Shown: one piece after another, positions 15,805-23,991 of the stretch
Numbering within the stretch: position 1 is the first letter of the stretch
Layout of the letters: the number at the start of each line of letters is the position of its first letter
Origin: an uncultured Bacteroidales bacterium
GTDB taxonomy: Bacteria > Bacteroidota > Bacteroidia > Bacteroidales > P3
Direction of reading: 5' to 3'
DNA: 64,000 nucleotides
Assembly: GCA_900317125.1 (NCBI GenBank)
Contig: ONFR01000001.1
Location: 186,001 to 250,000, forward strand
Notes under the pieces: model-generated
The model's database searches: none
Told to the model about the DNA's origin: nothing
What the model saw: the letters and a program-made list of their open reading frames with translations, nothing else
Position numbers and translations under genes: made by a program

Positions 15805-17127
15805 TTATCTGTGCCGTTTGGGCAAGCGTGGAGGTTTGCCCTTCGCGCTTACGGCCTTCATCATCTTGCGGGTCTCCTCAAACTGTTTTACAAAACGGTT
15901 CACATCCTGGATGGTGTGCCCGCTGCCTGCAGCAATGCGCTGCTTGCGGCTGCCGTTTAGGCAACTGGGGTTCCGCCGTTCATAGGGCGTCATGCTGCCA
16001 ATCATGGACTCGATGGGCTTGAAGGCATCGTCGGTAATCTCCACGTTCTTGGTCAGTTTGTCCATTCCGGGAATCATGCCGATAAGGTCTTTCATGCTGC
16101 CCATCTTTTTCACCTGGCCTATCTGCGAGAGGAAATCCTCGAAGTTGTATTCGTTGTGGATGAGTTTCTTTTGTATCTTGCGGGCTTCCTCCTCGTCGTA
16201 TTGCTCTTGGGCACGTTCCACCAGCGACACGACATCGCCCATGCCGAGGATACGGCTGGCCATACGGTCGGGGTGGAAAACGTCGAGGGCGTCCATCTTC
16301 TCGCCGATACCGACAAATTTGATGGGCTTCTGCACCGAGTAGCGGATTGTGAGAGCAGCACCGCCGCGTGTGTCGCCGTCGAGTTTGGTCAGCACCACAC
16401 CGTCGAAGTCCAGCCGGTCATTGAATGCCTTGGCGGTGTTCACGGCGTCCTGACCGGTCATCGAGTCCACCACAAAGAGCGTCTCCTGAGGATTGAGCGA
16501 CTGCTTCAGGCCCGAAATCTCGTTCATCATCTCCTCGTCTACAGCCAGACGGCCTGCCGTATCCACGATGACCACATTTGTACCCTTCAGCCGGGCGTCC
16601 CTCACGGCTTTGGTGGCGATGTCGATAGGGTTCATGTTGCCCTCTTCGGTGAAAACGGGCACCTGTATCTGCTCGCCCAGCGTCTTCAGCTGGCTGATAG
16701 CGGCAGGACGGTACACGTCGCCGGCCACCAGCATCACACTCTTGTTCCGCTTGGTTTTGAGGTAGTGGGCCAGCTTTGCCGAGAAAGTGGTCTTACCCGA
16801 ACCCTGCAGACCTGCTATAAGGATGATGGCGGGAGTGCCTTTTATGTTAATATCCACGGCGGCATTGCCCATCAGCTCAGTCAGCTTCTCGTGGACAATC
16901 TTCACCATCAACTGGCCGGGTTCAATGCTCTGGATAACGTTACGACCCATGGCCTCCGCCTTCACCTTGTCGGTAAATTCTTTTGCCACCGGGTAGCTCA
17001 CATCAGCGTCCAGCAGGGCTTTGCGCACCTCCTTGACGGTCTCCGCAACATTAATATCGGTAATGCTGCCTTTTCCGCGCAGCGTGTGTAACGCTTTCTC
17101 AATCTTACTACTAATGCTTTCAAACAT
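15805..17127 (-). CDS. ffh: Signal recognition particle protein Ffh
   Basis: The SRP54 GTPase binds the signal-recognition RNA and directs nascent membrane proteins to FtsY. The N domain (MFESISSKIEKALHTLRG), the G domain (GLQGSGKTTFSAKL, VDTAGRL, TKLDGDTRGGAAL, GIGEKMDALDVFHPDR) and a methionine-rich M domain ending in KGKPPRLPKR are present. ATG at 17127 (440 residues) is chosen because the -7 box at 17156-17163 overlaps the longer reading. Divergent from the sigma factor gene. Confidence 0.96.
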   Translation of the reverse strand: MFESISSKIEKALHTLRGKGSITDINVAETVKEVRKALLDADVSYPVAKEFTDKVKAEAMGRNVIQSIEPGQLMVKIVHEKLTELMGNAAVDINIKGTPAIILIAGLQGSGKTTFSAKLAHYLKTKRNKSVMLVAGDVYRPAAISQLKTLGEQIQVPVFTEEGNMNPIDIATKAVRDARLKGTNVVIVDTAGRLAVDEEMMNEISGLKQSLNPQETLFVVDSMTGQDAVNTAKAFNDRLDFDGVVLTKLDGDTRGGAALTIRYSVQKPIKFVGIGEKMDALDVFHPDRMASRILGMGDVVSLVERAQEQYDEEEARKIQKKLIHNEYNFEDFLSQIGQVKKMGSMKDLIGMIPGMDKLTKNVEITDDAFKPIESMIGSMTPYERRNPSCLNGSRKQRIAAGSGHTIQDVNRFVKQFEETRKMMKAVSAKGKPPRLPKRHR

Positions 17128-17155
17128 ATCCTGTCGGGGTATAACTATTGAAATG

Positions 17156-17163
17156 CAAATATA
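17156..17163 (-). promoter_or_regulatory. -7 box of ffh
   Basis: CAAATATA on the plus strand is TATATTTG on the minus strand, a full match to TAnnTTTG, 28 nt before the chosen ffh start. Confidence 0.5.
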
Positions 17164-17354
17164 CAAAAAAATCTCAACATATTCACTGCCTCCCGAAAAA
17201 AACTCTTTTCTCTAAGCATATCGGCAGCTTTAGGTGCTTTGTCCTAATGCATTCACGCTTTCTGGCAGCGACCATGAAATTTTTTTTCATATAAATGAAA
17301 CATTTTTTCCAATTCCACGTTACACACCAATAAAAAGGACAAAATAGTGGACCT

Positions 17355-18215
17355 ATGAGACAACTGAAAATTACTCATTCTATCACCAACCGCGATATCA
17401 AGTCGCTGGATAAGTACTTGCAGGACATCTGCAGTGAGGAGCTCCTCACCCCCGAGGAGGAGGTGCGTCTTGCGCAGCGTATCAAGGCCGGCGACCAGGA
17501 GGCTCTCGACCGCCTCACCAAGGCCAACCTGCGTTTCGTGGTCTCCGTGGCAAAGCAGTACCAAAACCAGGGGCTCAGCCTTCCCGACCTCATCAACGAG
17601 GGCAATGTAGGCCTTATCAAAGCCGCCAAGCGTTTCGACGAGACCCGCGGCTTCAAGTTCATCTCCTATGCCGTGTGGTGGATCCGCCAGTCCATTCTGC
17701 AGGCCATTGCCGAAAACTCGCGCATCGTCCGTCTGCCCTCCAACCAGCTGGGAGCTCTCAACAAACTGAAGAAAGAAATCAGCCGCCTCGAACAAGAACT
17801 GGAACGCCCCCCGTCGGAAGAGGAATTGGCTGACATGCTCGACATCCCCGAGGAGAAAATCAAGAGCATCCTTGGCATCTCCGGCCGCCATATCTCCATC
17901 GACGCTCCCCTCGTTGCTGACGAGGATGTCAACTTCGTCGATGTGCTCCCCAACGAGGACACACCGCCCACCGACAGCGCCCTCATGCAGGAATCCCTCT
18001 CGCAGGAAATCGAGCGTGCACTCTCAACCCTCACCGAATACGAACGTGAGGTCATCAAGATGTACTTCGGCATTGGTCTCCCGCACGCTCTCAGCCTCGA
18101 CGAGATAGCCATGAAGTTCGGCCTCACCCGCGAGCGTGTCCGCCAAATCAAGGAAAAAGGCATCAAGCGTCTTCGCGTCAGCAGCAAAAGCAAACATCTG
18201 CAGGCATACCTTTAA
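17355..18215 (+). CDS. rpoD: Primary RNA polymerase sigma factor (RpoD/SigA, Bacteroidota type)
   Basis: The 286 residues lack the long N-terminal region 1.1 of proteobacterial RpoD, as is usual for Bacteroidota. Region 1.2 ([12 protein letters not shown]), region 2 ([50 protein letters not shown]), region 3, and region 4 with its helix-turn-helix ([20 protein letters not shown]) are complete. It is the likely reader of the TTTG/TAnnTTTG promoters in this window. rsmG follows 3 nt later. Confidence 0.95.
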   Translation: MRQLKITHSITNRDIKSLDKYLQDICSEELLTPEEEVRLAQRIKAGDQEALDRLTKANLRFVVSVAKQYQNQGLSLPDLINEGNVGLIKAAKRFDETRGFKFISYAVWWIRQSILQAIAENSRIVRLPSNQLGALNKLKKEISRLEQELERPPSEEELADMLDIPEEKIKSILGISGRHISIDAPLVADEDVNFVDVLPNEDTPPTDSALMQESLSQEIERALSTLTEYEREVIKMYFGIGLPHALSLDEIAMKFGLTRERVRQIKEKGIKRLRVSSKSKHLQAYL

Positions 18216-18218
18216 CCC

Positions 18219-18851
18219 ATGGCAGGCGTAGAGCTGATATACAAATACTTCCCACAACTCACCGAGCGGCAAAAGGAACAGTTTGCCGCCCTTCTGTCGT
18301 TGTATCAGGACTGGAACGCCAAAATCAATGTCATCTCGCGCAAAGACATGGACAACTTCTACGAGCACCATGTCCTTCACAGCCTTGCTATTGCCAAGGT
18401 GCAGCCGTTCAAAACCATGGCCGAGATACTTGATGTGGGTACCGGTGGCGGGTTCCCCGGCATCCCCTTGGCCATCATGTTCCCCGATGCCAAGTTCTAC
18501 CTTGTCGACTCGATAGGGAAGAAAATCAAGGTGGTGCAGGACGTGGCCCAGCAGTTGCAGCTGCAAAACGTCCGTGCCGAACAGATCCGTGCCGAGCAAG
18601 TGCAGGGCGATTTCGACTTCATCGTCTCGCGTGCCGTCACCGACCTCAGCCAGTTCAGCCAGTGGGTGAGGGGTAAAGTGTCCGACATTCAGTACCATCA
18701 TCTCCGTAACGGTATCCTCTACCTCAAAGGCGGCGACCTCGACGCCGAGCTTGCTCCCTTCAAGAAGAAAGTCCGAACATGGGACATTTCCGACTTCTTC
18801 GCCGAAGAGTACTTCCAAACGAAGAAGGTGATACACCTCCCCATTAGATAA
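18219..18851 (+). CDS. rsmG: 16S rRNA (guanine527-N7)-methyltransferase
   Basis: The 210 residues contain the RsmG signature: WNAKINVISRKD, LDVGTGGGFPGIPLAI (SAM site), VDSIGKKIKVVQ and VSRAVTDL. It methylates G527 of 16S rRNA. Tightly linked to the sigma factor gene upstream and closed by a strong hairpin at 18867-18905. Confidence 0.95.
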   Translation: MAGVELIYKYFPQLTERQKEQFAALLSLYQDWNAKINVISRKDMDNFYEHHVLHSLAIAKVQPFKTMAEILDVGTGGGFPGIPLAIMFPDAKFYLVDSIGKKIKVVQDVAQQLQLQNVRAEQIRAEQVQGDFDFIVSRAVTDLSQFSQWVRGKVSDIQYHHLRNGILYLKGGDLDAELAPFKKKVRTWDISDFFAEEYFQTKKVIHLPIR

Positions 18852-18866
18852 TCACACTTTCGGCAT

Positions 18867-18905
18867 AACAGAAACAGAGGCTTCGCAGAGGCCTCTGTTT
18901 CTGTT
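18867..18905 (+). terminator. Hairpin after rsmG
   Basis: A perfect 15-bp stem (AACAGAAACAGAGGC / GCCTCTGTTTCTGTT) with a 9-nt loop. There is no long T run, so it may be a processing or transcript-protecting hairpin rather than a simple terminator. Confidence 0.65.
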
Positions 18906-19285
18906 ATGGGAGGTATGGTTATCCCAAGTCGGACAATAGGTTTTAACCCAAATCGGTCGTTAGCCGACTTATCAATCGGGATAACCGCACTCAGCGGACG
19001 GCATGCACAACCCACTTGGGTCGTTCAATCTCGGCTCGATGTTGCCTGTTTCTCGGCTTGTTTTCCGTTATCATGTCGAGTAACGATGCTATAACGATAC
19101 TATTACGATGCAGGATTGAACGGCCCCTCTCCGTAGCGAGGGGAAATCGTTGCCGCTCCATGGCGCAGGGCGGGTAGGCAGGACAAGGTACGGGGCAGGG
19201 TTTATCCACGTGCATTGCACGATTCGGCAGTTAGATCGTAGGAGTTTTCGGTTCCCTAATGACCGATTTGGGATAAAAAGATGTA
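18906..19285. repeat. Intergenic repeat element, copy 1
   Basis: This gene-free stretch carries a 20-nt motif close to ATCCCAAATCGGTCATTAGG at 18921-18940 and 18945-18964, and the same motif inverted at 19255-19274. Inner blocks (TAGTATCGTTA and ATTGAACGAC on the minus strand; AGTTTTCGGTT at 19242-19252) recur in the 35.65-35.95 kb gap. No coding potential was seen. Confidence 0.65.
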
Positions 19286-19365
19286 CCGATGGATCAAGGA
19301 CTTTACTTATCTTGTACTTCTCCGGAAATGATTGTCAGATTCGGGTCGGGTAAACCCTATTCGTG

Positions 19366-20136
19366 TCAATCCACCATCGATTCGTCAAGCGCACGGAACT
19401 CCATATAGGTGTTCGTGTAGTTGTAAAATATCCAGATATGATCTTCATTGATGTTGCATTTGATGGCGGCGTTCAGCGCATCAATCATCCTGTCCTCCCA
19501 TCCCGTCGCGTCATATATCTCGGTAACCGGCTGTATGTGGATACTGATATTGCCGTGATCCAGATGATAGGTGCCATGCAGACTGTTCACTCCGCTGCCC
19601 GACATCGTGCCGTCAGGGTTAAACTCAATCACATAGTATCGCAGACGTCCGTTCCACATCGGTGCCTCGCTGGTGTTGGTGGCCCGGTCAACAAAGCGTG
19701 CCAGATACCACCGGTGGTCGGTAATCTTCGGGATGTGGTAGTTGCGATAGATGCAGTGTATGCTAGTTGGGTCGATGTCGTGGACATCGTAGCCGTCGCC
19801 TGCTATACCGCCCATCGAAACAAGCACATTGCCCTGGCAATCGTGCAGGTTCACAAAACCGTCGGGGCAAGAAACACAATAATTGGTCAGAAAACCGTCC
19901 TTGCCTTCGTCGTACGTGCATGTGCATATCTCGGCATGGATGTCGCCGCGGTGGGTCTCCATGAATATCACGGTGTTGCGCAGCCATTCTAGTTGCTGAA
20001 TGGCATCGTCGCAGCCGCAGTGGTTCACCTTCTCAATCATTGGGTCGAGGGGAGTGACGCTTTCCTGCTTGCTGCAGGACATTAAACATAGGTGGCACAA
20101 GGCCACAAGGATGGGGTAAATTGCAAGGTGTTTCAT
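19366..20136 (-). CDS. META (HslJ-like) domain lipoprotein
   Basis: The 256 residues start with a lipoprotein signal (LVALCHLCLMSCSK). The N-terminal half is cysteine-rich (NHCGCDD, ICTCTYDEG, YCVSC) and not recognised. The C-terminal half (RWYLARFVDR, YVIEFNPDGTMSGSGVNSLH, GNISIHIQPV) has the pattern of a META/HslJ domain, a small beta-barrel found on many Bacteroidota cell-surface lipoproteins. No partner gene is adjacent. The domain call is moderately sure; the function is unknown. Confidence 0.75.
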   Translation of the reverse strand: MKHLAIYPILVALCHLCLMSCSKQESVTPLDPMIEKVNHCGCDDAIQQLEWLRNTVIFMETHRGDIHAEICTCTYDEGKDGFLTNYCVSCPDGFVNLHDCQGNVLVSMGGIAGDGYDVHDIDPTSIHCIYRNYHIPKITDHRWYLARFVDRATNTSEAPMWNGRLRYYVIEFNPDGTMSGSGVNSLHGTYHLDHGNISIHIQPVTEIYDATGWEDRMIDALNAAIKCNINEDHIWIFYNYTNTYMEFRALDESMVD

Positions 20137-20250
20137 AACGCTGTACTTTTAGTTGCACTTTTTATAAGGGCTTCAACATTGCCGTAAGCCTTCAATGATT
20201 TGACGAGTATGGTACAGAAATCTCACAGCGTTTAATTGTTTTTAACGGAA

Positions 20251-20838
20251 TCACCCCACTGGTGGCAGACCTGCGCCGAGATGCTCCAGCAGTATTCTCG
20301 TGCCCAAACCTATCAGTACCACACCGGCAAGGATGGTGGCCGTGCGTTCCGGCACGGGGATATTGTGGCGGCCCAGATGGACACCCAGCAACGAAACCGC
20401 AAAGGTCACGCCGCCTATCATCGCCACCGTCCACAGCACGTCGCCCATTGTATGTTCGAGCCCCATGCCTATGCCCACGGCAAAGGCATCGATGCTCGTG
20501 GCCACGCCCAGCAAGAACATCGTCCCGACATTGACTACGGGACGTTTCCTGCTCTCCGGCTCCTCCTTGTTGCGGATGGCGTCCAGTATCATCTTGCCGC
20601 CCACCATAAGGAGCAACCCGAAGGCAACCCAATGGTCCACGGCCTCGATAAACGCCCGTGCAACATCGCCAATCAAGGCTCCCGCCAGCGGAAACGCTCC
20701 TTGGCACAGACCGAACACCGCCGCCATCAGCGCTCCGCGCCGAAAGCTTATTTTGCTGTGAAAAGCCGTAGTGGTGGACACCACCAGCGAGTCCACACAC
20801 AGCGAAAGTGAGAGCAAAAAAGCCTCAACAATAGTCAT
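20251..20838 (-). CDS. mntP: Manganese efflux pump MntP
   Basis: The 195 residues form six predicted helices in two related halves. The conserved aspartates appear as LSLCVDSLVVS in helix 1 and SIDAFAVGIGMG in helix 4, the hallmark of MntP. The protein exports Mn2+ across the inner membrane. A -7 box (TATCTTTG on the minus strand, 20882-20889) lies 43 nt upstream. I looked for a yybP-ykoY manganese riboswitch in the short leader and did not see one. Confidence 0.92.
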   Translation of the reverse strand: MTIVEAFLLSLSLCVDSLVVSTTTAFHSKISFRRGALMAAVFGLCQGAFPLAGALIGDVARAFIEAVDHWVAFGLLLMVGGKMILDAIRNKEEPESRKRPVVNVGTMFLLGVATSIDAFAVGIGMGLEHTMGDVLWTVAMIGGVTFAVSLLGVHLGRHNIPVPERTATILAGVVLIGLGTRILLEHLGAGLPPVG

Positions 20839-20881
20839 ATTAAGTCAGTTATATAGAAACCGGAACATCCCGGCCGAGTTG

Positions 20882-20889
20882 CAAAGATA
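20882..20889 (-). promoter_or_regulatory. -7 box of mntP
   Basis: CAAAGATA on the plus strand gives TATCTTTG on the minus strand, a full consensus match. A weak -33 (TAAA for CAAA) lies 19 nt further. Confidence 0.55.
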
Positions 20890-21094
20890 AACAATTCCTG
20901 CCAATAATTAAAAATCCCCAAGCAGCATGCGACAAGTGAGGGGATGCCGCCTCAGCCGTTCTCGCTTACAGGCTCACTCTTATAGGTGGTCGGCTGGGTA
21001 TTGATTGTGTTTCGTTTCTGTGAAAGAAAAAATATCCAACCATCCCTCTGTCAAAAAGCGATAAAAAGACAGGACTTGCCATGTTGGCAGCAGG

Positions 21095-21266
21095 GCGTCC
21101 CGGAGGGACGCGACCTCAGTAACACCATACAAGCCGAAGGCGCAGTGCGGTGACAGCGCCCGAAGTAGCGGGGCGTCCCGGAGGGACGCGACCTCAGTAA
21201 CACCGTACAAGCCGGAGGCGCAGTGCGGTGGTTGCCCCGACATGGTGAGGCGTCCCGGAGGGACGC
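21095..21266. repeat. Palindromic tandem repeat (three cores, ~78-bp period)
   Basis: The 17-nt palindrome GCGTCCCGGAGGGACGC occurs at 21095-21111, 21173-21189 and 21250-21266. The first two are followed by near-identical flanks (CCTCAGTAACACC, ACAAGCC, GGCGCAGTGCGGTG). The gene-free interval from 20839 to 21472 otherwise holds only the mntP promoter and the promoter at 21354. Confidence 0.85.
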
Positions 21267-21353
21267 GACAAGGGCTGCGGTCATGAAAGGTGGGGAAGGG
21301 CAGGGGATATGAAATATTAAATGATTTTGTTGTAATTATTCTCCAAACTTTTA

Positions 21354-21384
21354 TTTGTTGTTTCAAAATAAATTCGTATCTTTG
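21354..21384 (+). promoter_or_regulatory. Consensus promoter before the small peptide gene
   Basis: TTTG (21354-21357), a 19-nt spacer and TATCTTTG (21377-21384) match the Bacteroidota consensus exactly. The leader to the ATG at 21473 is about 83 nt. Confidence 0.7.
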
Positions 21385-21472
21385 TAAAGTCAAATAAGAT
21401 TGTATTATTGTTATGATATATTGAATATTAGAAAATTATATACGTAATAAAAACACATAAACATATCAAAAC

Positions 21473-21691
21473 ATGAAAAAAGATAAAGTAATTAAGCTCT
21501 ACGAAGAGCCAAAGATTAAAGTTGTCAAGTTTTCTATCGAGCTCGGCGTTGGTGGTTCGTTTGGCGGAGCATCTGAGGGGGGTGAAGATGGCCCCGATAT
21601 TCCTATCGATGGTGATGAAATTCCCCTGGGGTCGAATCGTAGCTTTAGTGTTGACCATTCGTTCCAGCGCAGCTTTGACGGCAGTTTTTAA
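21473..21691 (+). CDS. Small acidic glycine-rich protein of unknown function
   Basis: The 72 residues open with a lysine-rich segment (MKKDKVIKLYEEPKIKVVKF) followed by a Gly/Ser/Asp/Glu-rich half (GGSFGGASEGG, DGPDIPIDGDE) and a repeated SFSVDHSFQRSFDGSF end. Short proteins opening with K-x-Y-x-x-P-x-I-x-V occur upstream of surface lipoprotein genes in Bacteroidales, but their function is not known to me. There is no signal peptide. A consensus promoter lies upstream and the fimbrillin-like gene follows 74 nt downstream, so they may form one unit. Confidence 0.6.
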   Translation: MKKDKVIKLYEEPKIKVVKFSIELGVGGSFGGASEGGEDGPDIPIDGDEIPLGSNRSFSVDHSFQRSFDGSF

Positions 21692-21765
21692 TGTTCTACC
21701 TCTAATTTTAATGTTCTACCTCTAAAAAAATAAGTAAAACATCAATTCAATAAAGCTTTTATAAT

Positions 21766-23754
21766 ATGAAAAAACAATTTATTTTCGCCATGGCTTTGGC
21801 TTTAGGGGCCACAGTCATGACATCCTGCAACAAGGAGGAAATTGAGGTCACTGGTCCTAAAATGTCAATCTCCCTTGAACAGATGGAACAAAGCAATGAA
21901 GAAGGAGATAAAACCATCTTCGACCCAACAACAAAGTTGTTTTACTGGGGTACGGGAGACAAATTGATGGTATACGATGGTGATGGCCGCAATGTCGTTT
22001 ACACAGATCAGGGTGCTACTGCAGCATACGACTACAACAACAATACAGTAAGTGGTTCCACCAGATTTGTTGACCTTCAACCATCAACAGATATAACGGA
22101 TCAAACCCTCTATAATAGCATCGACCTTGAGAGTAGCCACTATTATGCTTTCTATCCCAGCTACTATCTCAACACTGCAGCCTCCAACCCCTCCACAGGT
22201 CAATTTGTATTCGACCTTCCCACCAAGCAGGTGATAGACAATAACAAAAATGTAAACAAGATTAAGGAAATGCATCTCACCCGTTTCCCGATGGCTCGTA
22301 AAACCACTTCCCATTCGTTTGAGATGAAGAATATGTGCGGTGCCATCCGCTTGAACCTACAGAAAAACGGGACTTCCGTAAAGTCTATCCAGTTCAAGGC
22401 TCTCGGTCAGCAACAGGTAAGCGGCACTTTCAACGTTACTTTCAATGACTCGGGCGTACCCCAAATGGCGCAGACCGTTGCCAACAGCGCTACCCGTGTT
22501 GTGACTCTCGAAATGAACCAGCCTGTTTCAATCGACCAGCAACAGCAATTCTATATTGCCCTGCCTCCGGCCACATATAACGGTTTTGAAATCATCATCA
22601 CTGATGCGACCAACAAAACGGCCACTATCAAGGTTTCTTCCGACGTGACGATTGCCCGCAACCAAATCCGTCCTCTTACGGTCAGTAATGCCAATTTCAC
22701 TGGCAGCCGTGCGTTCAAGGACAGTCATGGCAAATTTTCAATCACCAGTACCCAGCAGGTTTACATAGCTCCGGGCAACCTCCAGTGGAACAATCATAAC
22801 TGGCAGTTCGCCAACGAGCAGTTCGAGACCATGACAACTTTTGACAATTGCGTCAGCAATCCCCAGATGGTTTGGGATGCCCATAATCAGGATATGTTCC
22901 ACTATAGTCTGTATATGGACAGCATCTATCTCCAAGAACACCCATATACCTATTGGAATAATGGTAAACTTGATATCAGTAGAAGGGTGGAGAATGTGAA
23001 GAACAATGATTTCGGCAGAAGTTTTGATATGAACGACTACAATTCCACAGATGGAAACACGATGATTAATCAGCAGGGTAAAGGAGGTTTCTGGTATTAC
23101 AATAATTGGGGTAAAGCTTTTGGCGAAAACTCTCAATGGATGGTTCTGTCGAAAGAAGAGTTTCAGTATCTCTTCCAAGGTAGAATCAATGATGGCAAGT
23201 GTCATTGCCATGTGGGTAGTTCTAACAATCCCAACGCCTCCTATTGCTTGATTATCATGATTGATGACTTTGGAAAAGAACATCATGGAGTCTTAATATT
23301 CCCTGACAATTGGGAGAATGGCTACACCAATGAGAGTATAGCTGATGCGTTTAGCTGGAATAATTCATGGAAGATAAACGACAACAATGTGTGGAGCCTT
23401 TCAGAAATGTTTATGGATATAAGCATATACCGTATTTTGGAAGAAGCAGGTTGCGCTTTCCTGCCTATAACAGGTTATGCAAAAAGTTGGTCAGCCAATA
23501 ATGTTCATCTGGCTGGTACTATTTGCCGAAATGAGAACGATCAGGGTACGTACGATGGCCGTTTAGGCTACTGGACTCGCTCGTATGCTTATGGTGGTGG
23601 AGTTACTAATATGAATCCAGATGATACGGAGAACAGAACTTTAGGATCCAATTTCTATTTCTTCTCGTATGAAAATAATTCTTTTGCCTATCAGGCAGAG
23701 ACACCGGATAAATTTTGTGCTGTGCGCTTGTGCATGCCTGTTCCTAACAATTAA
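21766..23754 (+). CDS. Fimbrillin-like lipoprotein with C-terminal FISUMP-type domain
   Basis: The 662 residues start with a lipoprotein signal (FAMALALGATVMTSCNK). Residues about 30-315 follow the fimbrillin/Mfa-like beta-sandwich pattern (TKLFYWGTGDKLMVYDG, YAFYPSYYLN, MCGAIRLNLQKNGTSVKSIQF, FYIALPPATYNGFEI). From about residue 325 (GKFSITSTQQVYIAPGNLQW) to the end is a FISUMP-like region (WMVLSKEEFQYLFQG, VLIFPDNW, CAFLPITGYA, YWTRSYAYGG, CAVRLCMP). It is probably anchored at the outer membrane and surface-exposed; adhesion is a family-based guess. A strong terminator follows. Confidence 0.82.
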   Translation: MKKQFIFAMALALGATVMTSCNKEEIEVTGPKMSISLEQMEQSNEEGDKTIFDPTTKLFYWGTGDKLMVYDGDGRNVVYTDQGATAAYDYNNNTVSGSTRFVDLQPSTDITDQTLYNSIDLESSHYYAFYPSYYLNTAASNPSTGQFVFDLPTKQVIDNNKNVNKIKEMHLTRFPMARKTTSHSFEMKNMCGAIRLNLQKNGTSVKSIQFKALGQQQVSGTFNVTFNDSGVPQMAQTVANSATRVVTLEMNQPVSIDQQQQFYIALPPATYNGFEIIITDATNKTATIKVSSDVTIARNQIRPLTVSNANFTGSRAFKDSHGKFSITSTQQVYIAPGNLQWNNHNWQFANEQFETMTTFDNCVSNPQMVWDAHNQDMFHYSLYMDSIYLQEHPYTYWNNGKLDISRRVENVKNNDFGRSFDMNDYNSTDGNTMINQQGKGGFWYYNNWGKAFGENSQWMVLSKEEFQYLFQGRINDGKCHCHVGSSNNPNASYCLIIMIDDFGKEHHGVLIFPDNWENGYTNESIADAFSWNNSWKINDNNVWSLSEMFMDISIYRILEEAGCAFLPITGYAKSWSANNVHLAGTICRNENDQGTYDGRLGYWTRSYAYGGGVTNMNPDDTENRTLGSNFYFFSYENNSFAYQAETPDKFCAVRLCMPVPNN

Positions 23755-23774
23755 TATTAGTTGGTCAAGCAACG

Positions 23775-23808
23775 AAGGAGACCTCATGACTCATGAGGTC
23801 TCCTTTTT
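23775..23808 (+). terminator. Terminator after the fimbrillin-like gene
   Basis: AAGGAGACCTCATGA and TCATGAGGTCTCCTT form a long perfect stem with a minimal loop, followed by a T run. Confidence 0.85.
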
Positions 23809-23908
23809 TATTGTGATATGTAAAATAGACGATTGCTTTGACAAGTTGCTGAGAGATATTTACTTCAGCGGTCTCTTCCGTCACTGTTTCGGCACTCTCT
23901 ATCCCCCC

Positions 23909-23961
23909 CCCGTTCAACGCTCCTTCAATATTGATTCAATATAGAAGGAGTGTTGAACGGG
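23909..23961. repeat. 53-nt near-perfect inverted repeat
   Basis: CCCGTTCAAC...CTCCTTC..ATATTGA is followed almost at once by its reverse complement ending GTTGAACGGG. The arms of about 25 nt differ at two or three positions. It lies just left of the inverted-repeat array and shares no sequence with it. Confidence 0.85.
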
Positions 23962-23991
23962 TATTTGTCCATTGAAGATAGAATGCCGCGC

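Noticed and set aside
20839..20881. Manganese (yybP-ykoY) riboswitch before mntP
   Set aside because: The interval between the -7 box and the ATG is about 43 nt, too short, and the conserved loop sequences are absent.
20980..21393. 137-residue minus-strand frame as a gene
   Set aside because: It is a translation of the palindromic tandem repeats plus A+T-rich flank, with duplicated peptide segments following the DNA repeat and no start context.
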